Assembly: GCF_920984675.1 (NCBI RefSeq)
Contig: NZ_CAKLBV010000025.1
Span: 13,650-62,574 of the forward strand
Reading direction: 5' to 3'
DNA length: 48,925 nt
DNA from: Methylobacterium sp. Leaf118
GTDB lineage: Bacteria; Pseudomonadota; Alphaproteobacteria; Rhizobiales; Beijerinckiaceae
The position numbers and the translations under genes are program-made. Positions 16,906 through 26,600 of the stretch are shown piece by piece. Each line of letters begins with the position of its first letter. Position 1 is the first letter of the stretch. The notes below the pieces were generated by a model. That model saw nothing but the letters and a program-made list of their open reading frames with translations. It ran no database searches and was not told the DNA's origin.

Positions 16906-17478
16906 TCACACGCGCTCCGGATCGGCATCCGCGATCATCCAGACCTCACCCTCGTAGGTCACGACGAGCCGGCTCGCGTCGAGGGCGTCGGGCTCCCGCA
17001 TGCATTCGTGGAAGCCTCGCTCGACGAAGCCCGGTGGGATCCGCAGCCCGAATTCGTCGGACAACCGATGCTCCGGCGGGCGCGGCGACCATTGCTGGCG
17101 CGGATGCGTCCGAACCGTGAAATGGCGGAAATAGTCCGGGTCCGGAAACAGGCAGATTTGGCTCATGAACAGATCGGGCCGGCAGATCAGCGCGGCCACC
17201 CGCATCTGCGCTTTGGCCGGGGGGCGTGCGGCGCTCAAGGACGCGGCCCCGTCGATCAAGGCCTGGGCGCATCGCGTCCGGATCGGAAACGGATCGTGAC
17301 TCGTCGATGGGTCCGTCAGCGCCTGATCCACGGGCAGGTGCCAGTGGATATGGCGGCGTGGTGCGTCGATCTCCGGAAACGCATGTTCGAACGACCGTGC
17401 CCATTGTTCGACGGCGCGGAGCTGATGCTCGACAGTGTCCGCCGACATCTGGGGGGCGAGGCTCAAGCGGCGGCTCAT
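16906..17478 (-). CDS. DUF3916 family protein
   Basis: 190 residues, soluble, no signal peptide. The pattern HIHWHLPVDQALTD, then IRTRCAQALIDGA, then SQICLFPDPDYFRHF, then LRIPPGFVERGFHE and a final YEGEVWMIAD matches what I recall of DUF3916, a family of unknown function known mostly from Firmicutes. Several conserved aromatics and His residues cluster in the first half, but no catalytic role is known. It is transcribed against its neighbours and ends 29 bp from the exported trio. Confidence 0.75.
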   Translation of the reverse strand: MSRRLSLAPQMSADTVEHQLRAVEQWARSFEHAFPEIDAPRRHIHWHLPVDQALTDPSTSHDPFPIRTRCAQALIDGAASLSAARPPAKAQMRVAALICRPDLFMSQICLFPDPDYFRHFTVRTHPRQQWSPRPPEHRLSDEFGLRIPPGFVERGFHECMREPDALDASRLVVTYEGEVWMIADADPERV

Positions 17479-17630
17479 GCGTACGATCCATCGATTCCAT
17501 CGTCACGATGTTCTCGCTAATGGTTTCGATGTTGGACGTGCGTGGAAACACAGTCTTCCGCGTCGATCCTCGTAGGGTCCGTGTCGATCTCCACAGCGTT
17601 CTGTTGCCATCTCAAGAGGGGACCGGTCGC

Positions 17631-18206
17631 ATGTCGATCCGACGACGTCTCGTGTGCATCATCCCCGTCCTCTGCGCGGCGGGGATGCCCGCTCTCGCCC
17701 AGCCGCCCGAACCGGCGCCCCCGGCCGCGGCGACGAGCGAGGACGAGGACGCCGAGCGCCCGGCCCGGGCCGCGTCGCGCCTCGGCATCGCGCGGGCCCC
17801 CTATCCCGCGGTCGTGAAGCGGGCCGTCGATGCGGGGCGCAAGGCCTGCCGCGACGCCGGGGGCAAGCACTTTTTGGCGCGCCCCGGTCTCGTCCGCACG
17901 GGCGACCTGACCGGGGATGGGCGCCCCGACTTCGTGGTGGATTTCCGGGAGGCGCGCTGTCCGGAACGGCTAACGCTGTTCAGCGGCACCGGCGGCTGGG
18001 ACGTGGACATCTTCGCGGCGCGCCCCGCAGGAGGGCCGATCCGGATCTTCTCGGGCCGCGTCCTCGACTACGCGTTGGTCGATGACCGCAAGGGTCTGGC
18101 GATGCGCTTCCAGATTCACGGCAGCTACTGCGACCGGGCCGGAACGGATCCGTGCGTCCGGCAACGCCGCCTGACGACGCGGCCGTTCGCATTCCGCGAA
18201 CGATGA
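17631..18206 (+). CDS. Exported protein with a Ca-binding-like repeat
   Basis: 191 residues; the ATG follows AAGAGGGG by about ten bases. Signal peptide MSIRRRLVCIIPVLCAAGMP with cleavage near ALAQPP, then a Pro/Ala/acid-rich linker (residues 25-50). A domain containing TGDLTGDGRPDFVVDFRE follows, which is the Asp-rich loop of FG-GAP/VCBS or dockerin-like calcium sites, repeated only once. Four or so cysteines are present in the mature part. Function unknown. Confidence 0.75.
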   Translation: MSIRRRLVCIIPVLCAAGMPALAQPPEPAPPAAATSEDEDAERPARAASRLGIARAPYPAVVKRAVDAGRKACRDAGGKHFLARPGLVRTGDLTGDGRPDFVVDFREARCPERLTLFSGTGGWDVDIFAARPAGGPIRIFSGRVLDYALVDDRKGLAMRFQIHGSYCDRAGTDPCVRQRRLTTRPFAFRER

Positions 18207-18225
18207 TGGGCGGGGAGGACATGGC

Positions 18226-18711
18226 ATGCATCCGAGGACGATGATGGTGGCCTGTGCGGTCACTCTCCTCCCCACTGCGGCTTCGGCGGAGAGCTGGACG
18301 GTCGCGCGTGGGGGATCGGCCCGCTACGGCCTGATCAGCGAGGTCTGCCGAACCGTCGGTGATGTGCCGACCTGCCTCGCCCTGGCCTGCCGCGGCGGGG
18401 CGCTGGACCTCGTGAGCGTCGCGGGCGGCGGTGGTCCGATGGAAGGCAAGACCACGCTTCGGTTCGGGGAGCGCTCCGCTCACGTGTCCTTCGTCTATGA
18501 TCCGAAAGCCGTCGATCGGATGGGCATCGCTGCCGCGCGCGCCCGGGTGTCCTCCGGCCTGATCGATGCCCTGGCACGGGCGGACAGGGTCGAACTCAGC
18601 ACGTCGGGGGCCGGGGAACGATACGCGCACCGATTTACTCTGCGTGGATTGTCCCAGCACGTGTCCCGCGCGCGCGCGGCGTGCCCCGACGGCAGATCTC
18701 CGGCGCGCTGA
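18226..18711 (+). CDS. Unrecognised exported protein, 161 aa
   Basis: Signal peptide MMVACAVTLLPTAASAES. The mature domain looks beta-rich with paired cysteines (EVCRTV and PTCLALACRGG). The gene follows the previous one by 19 bp on the same strand and is probably co-transcribed with it. No family recognised. Confidence 0.7.
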   Translation: MHPRTMMVACAVTLLPTAASAESWTVARGGSARYGLISEVCRTVGDVPTCLALACRGGALDLVSVAGGGGPMEGKTTLRFGERSAHVSFVYDPKAVDRMGIAAARARVSSGLIDALARADRVELSTSGAGERYAHRFTLRGLSQHVSRARAACPDGRSPAR

Positions 18712-18775
18712 TTTGGGGAATGATCGTGAACGTGGTCCGCGGGTGCAACATCCGCGGCATGCGCCGCCGGTCTCG

Positions 18776-19162
18776 TCAGGCTCTCGTTGGCCGATTGAGG
18801 GCCGTTGCCAGCGAGCGGCCGAGTGCCGCGCCGTCGCAAGGCTTCCGGAAAACGTCCCAGGCGCCCGCTTCCAGGGCGCGGGCACGCACCGCCTCCGTGA
18901 GGAGCCCGGTGACGACAATGACCGGTACGGACCGGCCTGCGTTTCGGAGCGCGTGCTGAAGGTCGGTGCCGTCCATGCCGGGCATCTGCATGTCGGTGAT
19001 CACGCAAGAGGTCTCGTCAGCCACGCCCGCACGCAGAAAATCGATTGCCGAGGAATAGCCCCGGGTCACGTATCCCAGGGAGCGCACCAGACCGCTCATG
19101 GCCTCACGGACCGAAGCGTCGTCGTCGACGATAGCGATCACAGGTGAATTGATCATCGACAA
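18776..19162 (-). CDS. Stand-alone receiver-domain response regulator
   Basis: 128 residues, a receiver domain only: acidic pocket in VIAIVDDDASV, phospho-Asp57 in CVITDMQMPGMDG, Thr in VIVVTG and Lys in VFRKPCDG. There is no output domain. It lies downstream of the FixJ-like regulator and kinase genes on the same strand (92 bp after the FixJ gene) and may be a phosphate sink or shuttle for that kinase. MINSP two residues in is an alternative start. Confidence 0.88.
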   Translation of the reverse strand: MSMINSPVIAIVDDDASVREAMSGLVRSLGYVTRGYSSAIDFLRAGVADETSCVITDMQMPGMDGTDLQHALRNAGRSVPVIVVTGLLTEAVRARALEAGAWDVFRKPCDGAALGRSLATALNRPTRA

Positions 19163-19254
19163 AACTTCGAGTTTTCAACGTGTTTCAGTTGTGGGCGCCC
19201 CAGCCGGCTGCCTCATATGGAGCCAACTTCCTCAAAATCAAATCATACAGAGGT

Positions 19255-19908
19255 TTATCCGCGCGCGATCGATCGCGCGAGGCCGAGAGTCTCGGCCATC
19301 CGGACAAGATCGGCCAACGAGTTCGCCTTCATTTTTTTCATGACGTTGCCCCGGTGAATCTTCACCGTGATCTCGCTGAGGCCCAACTGCCCAGCCACCT
19401 GCTTGTTCATCAGGCCGGCGGTCACGCCGCCCATCACCTCCCGCTCGCGGGCCGTCAGACTCTCGTAGAGCGTCTCGAGCTCCCGCGCCCCCGCCTGCTC
19501 GCGCCGCCGGTCGGTGTCGCGCGCGAGGGCCACGGCCACGGCATCCAGCATATCCTGGTCGCGAAAGGGCTTCGGCAGGAAGTCGATGGCGCCGGCCTTC
19601 ATGGCGCGCACCGACATCGGGATGTCGCCATGTCCCGTCATCAGAACGGCCGGGAGTTCGATCCCGAAGTCCCGGAGCTTGTCCTGAAGATCGAGCCCGC
19701 TGAGGCCCGGCAAGCGCACGTCGACGACGAGACAACCCGGTCCATCCGATTGGAACGTTTCGATCAGCTCGGTCGCCGAACCGTAGGTCGCGGTGCGCAG
19801 GCCGACGGAGCGCAGGAGGCTCGCCAACGCCTCGCGGATCGACGCGTCGTCATCGACGATGTGGACCGTCGCCGGGGCTGCGTCGTCCCTCGGGTTGGAT
19901 CGTATCAT
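19255..19908 (-). CDS. FixJ/NarL-type response regulator with LuxR HTH
   Basis: 217 residues. Receiver domain 10-130 with acidic pocket [10 protein letters not shown], phospho-Asp63 in [13 protein letters not shown], Thr in LMTGHGDIP and Lys in FLPKPF. The C-terminal LuxR-type helix-turn-helix is at about 150-210 ([20 protein letters not shown], then [19 protein letters not shown]). It overlaps its kinase gene by four bases, so it is the obvious phosphorylation partner. Confidence 0.93.
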   Translation of the reverse strand: MIRSNPRDDAAPATVHIVDDDASIREALASLLRSVGLRTATYGSATELIETFQSDGPGCLVVDVRLPGLSGLDLQDKLRDFGIELPAVLMTGHGDIPMSVRAMKAGAIDFLPKPFRDQDMLDAVAVALARDTDRRREQAGARELETLYESLTAREREVMGGVTAGLMNKQVAGQLGLSEITVKIHRGNVMKKMKANSLADLVRMAETLGLARSIARG

Positions 19909-21377
19909 TCACCACCTCCGGGGACGGCCGGGATCCTGATGTGAAAGGCGGCGCCGGGCTCCGCGTGCCCCGAGACCCACAGCTGGCCGCCATGAGCCTC
20001 GATCGTTGAGCGGCAGATCGCGAGCCCCATCCCCATACCGCGGCGCTTGGTCGTGAAGAAGGGGCGGAACACCTCGTCGACCGTCTCGGGGGCGATCCCG
20101 TCCCCGCTGTCGATGACCGCGATCCGAATGTGCTCGTCGGATTCGCGCTCGGCCCGGAGGGTCAGAAGTCGGGGGCGGTGGCGGATCACGGTCATGGCCT
20201 GCATGGCGTTGACCATCAGGTTGATCATGACCTGTTGAAGTTCGACTCGGTTTCCGTAAACCCGCGGCAGGGACGGTTCGAAGTCACGCCTGAGGATGAC
20301 GCGACTACGCGCGAGTTCCCTCTCCACGAGCCGGACCGCCTCGTCGATGGTTTCGGCAAGGTCGATCCGCTCGCGGCGTGCCGGTGCTTTCTTCAGGAAG
20401 GTTCTGATCCGAGAAACGATTTCGCCCGCGCGCATCGCATTCGCGGAGATGCGCGCGAGAGCCGCCGTCACCTCGCCGAGATCCGGCTCGTCGCGTTTCA
20501 GCCAGCGCAGGGCGGCATCGCCACTGGATGCGATGGCGGCGAGGGGCTGGTTGATCTCGTGCGCGATCGATGCCGTCAACTCGCCGAGCGTCGAAACGCG
20601 CGCCACGTGGGTGAGTTCCGTCTGCAGCGTGAGGAGCCGCTCTTGAGCCTGCTTGCGGCCCGAGACGTCGGTGTTCGTCTCCATCACCGGAGGCAGGCCT
20701 TTGCCGGTCTCAGGTTGAGGGGCCCAGCGGCTCTCGACCACGATCGTCTCGCCCGAGCGCTTGGTCTGCGCGAGTTCGCCTTCCCACCACCCCTGGCGCC
20801 TGAAATCGGCATCGATGGCGACACGGTCGGTGGGGAAAACCGTCGCGAGGAGTTCGTGTGAGACTTTTCCCAGTGCTTCCTCGCGGCGCCACCCGTACAT
20901 CGCCTCGGCCGCTCGGTTCCAGAAGGTGATGATGTCGTTGCGATCCCGCACGATGATGGCATCGTGGGTGAGTTCGACGAGATTGGCCTTCTCCGCCAAG
21001 GCCGCCGCGGCGCGTTGGTTCTGAAGGACCAAAGCCGCGGCGATCCCAATCGCGACGAGGCTCACGAAACAGCGCAGCAACGGCGATCCGGCCGGTGCGA
21101 GTCCATGCGCGATCAGGTATCCCGCCGCGGTCAGGATCAAACATCCTGCCGCCGTCGCGATGATCCCGGTTCGTTCACAGGCGCGCGCCACAAGCAGGAT
21201 CACGACGACATAGAGCACCGCGACGGCGCTCTCGAGGCTCGTGAGGGCGTCGATGACGAAGATGCCTGCGGCGAGAGCGAGTGCCAGCAGGCCAAGACCC
21301 ATGCCTCGGTCGAAGCGACCGCGCGGCGTACCCGTTGTTGAAGGAGGCTCTGAATCGGTTGAAGACAATAGAGGCAT
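19905..21377 (-). CDS. Membrane histidine kinase with PAS domain (FixL-like architecture)
   Basis: 490 residues. About four hydrophobic segments (25-45, 50-68, 72-92, 100-120) form an MASE-like membrane region, followed by a PAS domain (132-245). The HisKA block has His273 in [14 protein letters not shown], and the ATPase domain has [20 protein letters not shown] and [11 protein letters not shown]. The architecture is FixL-like but the PAS lacks an obvious heme histidine pattern, so oxygen sensing is not implied. It overlaps the FixJ-type regulator gene by four bases. Confidence 0.92.
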   Translation of the reverse strand: MPLLSSTDSEPPSTTGTPRGRFDRGMGLGLLALALAAGIFVIDALTSLESAVAVLYVVVILLVARACERTGIIATAAGCLILTAAGYLIAHGLAPAGSPLLRCFVSLVAIGIAAALVLQNQRAAAALAEKANLVELTHDAIIVRDRNDIITFWNRAAEAMYGWRREEALGKVSHELLATVFPTDRVAIDADFRRQGWWEGELAQTKRSGETIVVESRWAPQPETGKGLPPVMETNTDVSGRKQAQERLLTLQTELTHVARVSTLGELTASIAHEINQPLAAIASSGDAALRWLKRDEPDLGEVTAALARISANAMRAGEIVSRIRTFLKKAPARRERIDLAETIDEAVRLVERELARSRVILRRDFEPSLPRVYGNRVELQQVMINLMVNAMQAMTVIRHRPRLLTLRAERESDEHIRIAVIDSGDGIAPETVDEVFRPFFTTKRRGMGMGLAICRSTIEAHGGQLWVSGHAEPGAAFHIRIPAVPGGGE

Positions 21378-21610
21378 TGATGGTTTGCGAGATTGTGCCG
21401 ACGTCCGGGGTCAAGGTCTCGATACCACGATTCGTGCGTCGAACGCGGATTGTCCTTGGGCTCTCTTAGAGCTGACGCACCGGACGACGCGCGTCCACAT
21501 ACCTTCGTATGCCCTCTTCGTCCGAGAGTGTGTCTGAGATATACATCGAAACGATTTCATTGGTGCTCCCTCCTCGGCATGATCAATACACCGAAACGAA
21601 GGAGAGCGTC

Positions 21611-21877
21611 ATGACCAAGCGCATCACCACCCTTTCCGCCGCCATCCTCAGCGTCAGCCTTGGCTTCGCCGCAAGCCCTGTGCTTGCTCAAACGACGGGC
21701 GTCGAACACGGTGCCGCCCACCGGACCACGGACGGAGCGACGAGCCCCCGCAGCGCGATGCTCGGTTACAACAGCATCGTCGCCGGCGCGCGCGTCTACA
21801 GCAACGACGACGCGTCCGCCGCCGCCGGCAACGCCGAGCAGCCCGAGCGGCTCGTCCCGCAGTTCGGCCAGGAGTGA
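21611..21877 (+). CDS. Small secreted protein, 88 aa
   Basis: The start is an ATG preceded by GGAGAG; an upstream start at 21509 lacks such a site. Signal peptide MTKRITTLSAAILSVSLGFA, cleavage near VLAQTT. The mature part is about 60 residues, hydrophilic, low in complexity, without cysteines. No family recognised. Confidence 0.72.
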   Translation: MTKRITTLSAAILSVSLGFAASPVLAQTTGVEHGAAHRTTDGATSPRSAMLGYNSIVAGARVYSNDDASAAAGNAEQPERLVPQFGQE

Positions 21878-22405
21878 ACCTCCCGGCCCGCTCGCATCCC
21901 GTGAGCCCGCGATTGACGCGACGGTGGGGAAAGCCTCTCGTTGTGTCGGTCCGGGGTCCCGCGACGGGCACCGGTAGGGGCGGCGTCGTGCGAAGCGATC
22001 GCGCGAATCCGCCGGCGCTGGGTCGGCCCGGTTTCGTGGGCCGAGCCGCCCCAGACCCCGCCGCATCTGTGGCGTTGATCCGCGTGGTGGTCCGGAGTCT
22101 ATGCAAGTCTTCGGGCACCCCGTTCCGCCACGACACGATCGCTCTGCCTTCTCGCCCGATCTCCGTCAGAGACGGCGACGCGCCCTTTGCAGCGTCCCTC
22201 GAAGCGGGCTCGGGTAAGGTCCGCTTGCCGGCATGCAGATCCGCGCACCGAGCGACTGGGATGGGCCGAACGCACGAGGTCCGCCTCTGAGCGAGCCGCT
22301 CGGCGACATCGACCCAATGCGGTCGACCTGTTCGGATCTCGATCAGCCTCTCTGTCTTGCCGCGACCACCATCGAGTCACTGCCGCACCGCTCGGCTCGC
22401 AAAGA
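21878..22405. other. Intergenic region, 528 bp
   Basis: Lies between the small secreted protein and the end of the alpha/beta hydrolase gene, which faces it. I see no frame with coding character, no clear repeat and no U-tailed terminator. It may be decayed sequence. Confidence 0.5.
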
Positions 22406-23242
22406 TCATTGTCTCACGAATTCGATCAGTTCGGCGTTGAGAACGTCGGCATGGACCGTCAGCATGCCATGCGGATAGCCGGGATAGGTCTTCAGCGTCC
22501 CGTTCTTCAGAAGCGTGATCGACTTGAGCGCCGCGGCGGCGATCGGCACGATCTGATCGTCTTCGCCATGCAGGACCAGCGTCGGTACGGTCATCGCTTT
22601 GAGATCGTCGGTCTGATCGCTTTCCGAGAAGGCCTTGATCCCCTCGTAATGCGCTTGTGCGCTGCCCATCATGCCCTGCCGCCACCAGTTCTGGATCACC
22701 CCCGGAAGCACCGTCGCGCCAGGTCGGTTGAAACCGTAGAAGGGGCCGCTCGGGACATCGAGGAAGAATTGCGCGCGGTTGTCCGCGAGCGCTTTGCGGA
22801 AGCCGTCGAAGACCTCGATCGGCAGGCCTTCCGGATTGGCCTCGGTCTTGAGCATGAGCGGCGGCACGGCGCTCACGAGAACCGCCTTGGCAACGCGCCC
22901 CTGCGGCTGGCCGTGCCGGGCGACATAGCGTGCCACCTCCCCGCCGCCGGTCGAGTGGCCGATATGGACGGCGTTCCGGAGGTCGAGATGCTCCGCCACG
23001 GCGGAGGCGTCCGCCGCATAATGGTCCATGTCGTGCCCGTCCGAGACTTGCGCGGAACGGCCGTGACCGCGGCGGTCATGCGCGACGACGCGATAGCCGT
23101 TCCGGACGAAGAACAGCATCTGCGCGTCCCAGTCGTCCGAAGAGAGCGGCCAGCCGTGATGGAACATGATCGGCTGTGCGTCCTTCGGACCCAGATCCTT
23201 GTAATAGATCTCCGTGCCGTCCCGCGTCGTAATGGTGGCCAT
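22406..23242 (-). CDS. Alpha/beta hydrolase, non-heme chloroperoxidase/arylesterase type
   Basis: 278 residues, cytosolic. The family start TTRDGTEIYYKDLG is followed by HHGWPLSSDDWD (oxyanion loop), the nucleophile elbow GHSTGGG with Ser97, a late Asp in LVLHGEDDQIVPI and the His in GYPHGM. The triad is complete. Proteins of this type hydrolyse esters and some show perhydrolase or bromination activity in vitro without metal. It is monocistronic; the natural substrate cannot be read from the sequence. Confidence 0.93.
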   Translation of the reverse strand: MATITTRDGTEIYYKDLGPKDAQPIMFHHGWPLSSDDWDAQMLFFVRNGYRVVAHDRRGHGRSAQVSDGHDMDHYAADASAVAEHLDLRNAVHIGHSTGGGEVARYVARHGQPQGRVAKAVLVSAVPPLMLKTEANPEGLPIEVFDGFRKALADNRAQFFLDVPSGPFYGFNRPGATVLPGVIQNWWRQGMMGSAQAHYEGIKAFSESDQTDDLKAMTVPTLVLHGEDDQIVPIAAAALKSITLLKNGTLKTYPGYPHGMLTVHADVLNAELIEFVRQ

Positions 23243-23619
23243 ATCGCTCCCCGAGCCAAAATCCGAATCCGTTCGGGCCTAGGGCATCGCGCCTGCGACC
23301 GCTTGCACGATTGCGTCGCGATTGTGCGGCTGCCGCGCCGATCGCAGGGGGGCTGACCGCTGCTCGAGCCCGTGCCGAAGGGCGTCTCGGATGGATCGGC
23401 CGAACCGCGTCAGCGCCGCCTCGTGGCGGCGATGCCGTGGCCGACGGCGTTCACCCCGCCGACCGGCAAAGCCGCATCAGGGGGCTCCGACAAACGGCTT
23501 GGCCGCAACTGATGTCGATACTCGCCGTGTGCATCACTGGGGCGGTCATCGATGCGTATCGGCCGCAAGACCGTCTCGAGACGAGACCCGGTGCCTTTAC
23601 CGAAGACCGGAAGCAATCT
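23243..23619. other. Intergenic region, 377 bp
   Basis: Lies between the hydrolase start and the end of the receiver gene. It should hold the hydrolase promoter. I see no gene or structured element in it. Confidence 0.5.
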
Positions 23620-24015
23620 CTAACATGAATACGGGCGAGCCCCGAGCACGGAGGTCAGGCAACGCTCGAACTGGTCCGCCTCGAACGGCTTTGCACAATA
23701 AGCGAAGGCTCCGAGCGCGAGCGCCCGCTCGCGGGCGGCCTCGCTCGGATAGGCCGTCATCACCATGACGGGAAGATGCGGCCGTTGACCGCCCAGAATC
23801 CTCAGGAGATCGAGCCCGCTCAGGCCGGGCATCTGCACATCCGTCACCACGAACGCGATATCGGCCTCGTTGAGCTTGGCGAGCAGCGGAGCCGCACCGT
23901 CGAACACCAACGCCTCGTATCCGAGCGCCCGCGTGAGACGATCGAGCGCCGCGCGGATCGCGGGATCGTCGTCCACAATGGCGACGACGGGCCTGCGCGC
24001 CTTCACGTCAGTCAT
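23620..24015 (-). CDS. Stand-alone receiver-domain response regulator
   Basis: 131 residues from MTDVKARRP; longer upstream starts lie inside the kinase gene and add no receiver sequence. Receiver motifs are VVAIVDDDPA, phospho-Asp59 in FVVTDVQMPGLSG, Thr in VMVMTAYP and Lys in AYCAKPF. There is no output domain. The start overlaps the end of the kinase gene by eight bases, so the pair forms a kinase plus single-domain receiver. Confidence 0.9.
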   Translation of the reverse strand: MTDVKARRPVVAIVDDDPAIRAALDRLTRALGYEALVFDGAAPLLAKLNEADIAFVVTDVQMPGLSGLDLLRILGGQRPHLPVMVMTAYPSEAARERALALGAFAYCAKPFEADQFERCLTSVLGARPYSC

Positions 24016-25501
24016 GGGCCAGCGGCAGCATGAAGTGGAACGCGGCGCCCCCTGTCGGGGCGACGTCGACCCAGATGTCGCCCCCATGCGCATCGATGAG
24101 GTTCCGACAGATGGCCAAACCCATCCCCATTCCGCCAACCTTGGTGGAGTGGAAGGGTTCAAAGATCCGTGCACGCCGTTCGGGCTCGATGCCGGGACCC
24201 GTGTCGGCGACCTCGACCTCCACGGAAGCGGCGGTCCGGTGGATGCCGATCATGATGTCCTTCGGGCCCGGGCCGTCCGCCATGGCCTGGGCGGCATTGA
24301 CTAGCAGGTTGACGAAGATCTGTTGAATCTGGATCAGATCCGCCGGAACGGGCGGAATTCCCTCCTCGGTGGCGAGATGGATGGCGGCGCCGTGGGCGCG
24401 GATCTCGCGCTCCACGAGAAGGTTCGCGTCCCGCGCCGCCTGGACGAGATCGATCGGGGCGACGATGCGCGGTGCGTTGCCGAGATAGGAGCGCGTCCGT
24501 GCCACGACATCGCGGGCGCGCGTGGCCGAAGCGACCACGTCGTCGAGCGCGAGGGAGGCCTCGAGCGTGTCCGGCTCAGGTCGGCGCAGCCAGCGCAAGG
24601 CCGCCTGGGCGTTGGCCACGATGGCGGCCAGGGGTGAGTTGACCTCGTGGGCGATGGAGGCGCTGAGCGCCCCGACGGTGATGATCCGCGAGGTCCGGGC
24701 GAGTTCCGTGTCCGCGGCGGCGAGATGGGCCTGGGCGCGTTTGAAGGCCGTGACGTCGAGCGACGAGACGATCACATCGGAGAACGCCGCGCGTTCCTGC
24801 GGCAGCGTCGCGGTGAACAGCACGTCGCGCTCGCGTCCATCGGCGCTCATGATGTGGGCTTCCGAGCGAAAAAATCGGTCGCCTCGGCCGAATGCGACGA
24901 GCCACTGCACGAAGGTCTGGTCGGTGTCGGGCAGCAGGCGATCGAGCGAACCGAGATAGGCATCCTTGCTCGCCGCGCCGGTCTCCTCAAGGGTGAACGC
25001 GTTCACATCGGTGATGATGACCTTGGCCCGCAGAGCGCGGAGTTCGTCGGGGTGATTGGCGAAATGGCATTCGAGGTCGACGATGCCGTCCCGGCGCAGG
25101 GCCATGACGGCATCGGCGACGGCGGTCCAATCCTCGCGCCAGATCGAGATGCCGGAGCGCTCGTAGATCGCCTCGAAGGCTTCCTCGGAACTCCGCCGGC
25201 CGCGCCGCAGCGCCTTGAGATGGGCCGTGACGGCCGCGGCGGCGAGAAGCGCCAGGATTCCGCAGAGGATCGGGAGGGGGCCGCTCAACGACGCGCCGGT
25301 CGAACCCGCCAGGAAGGCCAGGACGACGAGGATGCCGACCGTAAGCCCCGATGCGGCTAGATCCGCTGCGCCGGCCGTCGCGGAGCGGCGGGACGGCGGC
25401 GTCTGCATCCAGGCCGGAAGGCCGTCATCGCCGGCAAGAGGCTGGTGCAACGTCTGTGCGACGCTCGGCCAGCGCGAGAAAACCTGCCGCATGCCATCCA
25501 T
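24008..25501 (-). CDS. Membrane histidine kinase with PAS domain
   Basis: About 497 residues from the ATG giving MDGMRQVFSRW; the frame stays open to 25906 but that part overlaps the divergent AraC gene and does not look coding. Two hydrophobic helices (50-70, 77-95) precede a PAS-like region (105-255). The HisKA block has His285 in SASIAHEVNSPLAAI; the ATPase domain has NLLVNAAQAM, DTGPGIE and [11 protein letters not shown]. It resembles the other kinase in this window (SIAHE-N-PLAAI) and likely arose from the same family. Partner: the overlapping receiver. Confidence 0.9.
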   Translation of the reverse strand: MDGMRQVFSRWPSVAQTLHQPLAGDDGLPAWMQTPPSRRSATAGAADLAASGLTVGILVVLAFLAGSTGASLSGPLPILCGILALLAAAAVTAHLKALRRGRRSSEEAFEAIYERSGISIWREDWTAVADAVMALRRDGIVDLECHFANHPDELRALRAKVIITDVNAFTLEETGAASKDAYLGSLDRLLPDTDQTFVQWLVAFGRGDRFFRSEAHIMSADGRERDVLFTATLPQERAAFSDVIVSSLDVTAFKRAQAHLAAADTELARTSRIITVGALSASIAHEVNSPLAAIVANAQAALRWLRRPEPDTLEASLALDDVVASATRARDVVARTRSYLGNAPRIVAPIDLVQAARDANLLVEREIRAHGAAIHLATEEGIPPVPADLIQIQQIFVNLLVNAAQAMADGPGPKDIMIGIHRTAASVEVEVADTGPGIEPERRARIFEPFHSTKVGGMGMGLAICRNLIDAHGGDIWVDVAPTGGAAFHFMLPLAHD

Positions 25502-25559
25502 CCCATCGCGTCCGCTGAACCAGGGTGATCCACCGGCCCGGCGCCGATACGCTTGTATA

Positions 25560-26492
25560 ATGGCGCGGCTCGGCCGCGAATTGCATGTTGTCGTCATGGA
25601 CTTGTATCGGCACGGCATCATCAAGTTCCCGAATGCGGGGCTGCTCGCCTCGTCGCACGAGCGGGGTTGGACCGGCGTCGCGGCCGAGCTTCGCTCCCAT
25701 CCCCCGGGGGATCTGCCGGCGATCGTGCCGACCCAGATGGAGATCACTCTGGCGACGCGGCGCAGTCCCGGCGCCTGGGTCAGCCGCAAGGGCGCAGGCG
25801 TGCGCCAGCAGACGGCCGTCGAGGCGGGGACGATTTGGCTGTGCCCCGTCGGGGTCGGCGAGGATGACATCAATATCTCGGCCCCGCTCACCGAGATCCT
25901 GCACATCTACCTGCCGGTCGATCGCTTCAAAGCCTTGGCGGAGCTGTACGGTGACCCCCGCATCCGCGCCGACACGGTGCGCTATCTAGCCGATGTCCAG
26001 GATCCCCTGGTCCGCCAGATCGCGGTGTCCATCCTGGGCGAACTCGTCGACGAGAGTTCGGCGGGACGCATGATGGTGGAGACCGCCGCTCTGACCCTGA
26101 CCGCGCGGATCGCCCAGGCCTATGGGCACGACCGACCGGATGCGGCCGCCCCGTCTTCGGAGGAAGGCACCTGTCCCGACCGGATCCAGCGCGCGATCGC
26201 CTTCATCCACGATAACCTCGAGCACGATCTCTCGATTGCCGAACTGGCCGCCGTGGCATGCCTGAGCCCGTTTCACTTCGCCCGGATGTTCAAGCGCGTG
26301 ACGGGACAGACGCCCTACGGCTACGTCAGCGCGGAGCGATTGGCCTGTGCTTGCCGGCTCCTGAGCGACCGCAAGACACCGATCCTCGACATCGCCCTGC
26401 GGTGCGGCTTCTCGAGTCAGGCTGCCTTCGGGACTGCGTTCAAGCGTGCCAAAGGCTCGACGCCGTCCGAGTATCGGAGGCTCTCGAGCTGA
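25560..26492 (+). CDS. AraC-family regulator
   Basis: 310 residues from MARLGRELH (MDLYRHG at 25596 is an alternative). The N-terminal 190 residues form an unrecognised sensor domain (LYRHGIIKFPNAGLLASSHE, later LTEILHIYLPVDRF). The C-terminal pair of helix-turn-helix motifs is standard: LSIAELAAVACLSPFHFARM and ILDIALRCGFSSQAAFGTAF. It is divergent from the histidine kinase with only 58 bp between starts, so it may control that kinase or itself. The inducer is unknown. Confidence 0.9.
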   Translation: MARLGRELHVVVMDLYRHGIIKFPNAGLLASSHERGWTGVAAELRSHPPGDLPAIVPTQMEITLATRRSPGAWVSRKGAGVRQQTAVEAGTIWLCPVGVGEDDINISAPLTEILHIYLPVDRFKALAELYGDPRIRADTVRYLADVQDPLVRQIAVSILGELVDESSAGRMMVETAALTLTARIAQAYGHDRPDAAAPSSEEGTCPDRIQRAIAFIHDNLEHDLSIAELAAVACLSPFHFARMFKRVTGQTPYGYVSAERLACACRLLSDRKTPILDIALRCGFSSQAAFGTAFKRAKGSTPSEYRRLSS

Positions 26493-26600
26493 GCGCCGGA
26501 TGGAGAAGCGCAAGATCGGCATAAATGGCAGCAATCTCAATAAATACTTAGCGCCTAAAGCGAAGCTATCGTTTGTCCTGCGGAGACAGGAGAGACTACG

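Noticed and set aside
22099..22380. A 93-codon minus-strand frame in the gap after the hydrolase gene
   Set aside because: It is Arg/Ser-rich with no ribosome-binding site and no similarity to any protein I know; most likely chance.
25502..25906. N-terminal extension of the second histidine kinase
   Set aside because: The frame is open but overlaps the divergent AraC gene, lacks domain content and has no ribosome-binding site; the ATG at 25501 fits better.
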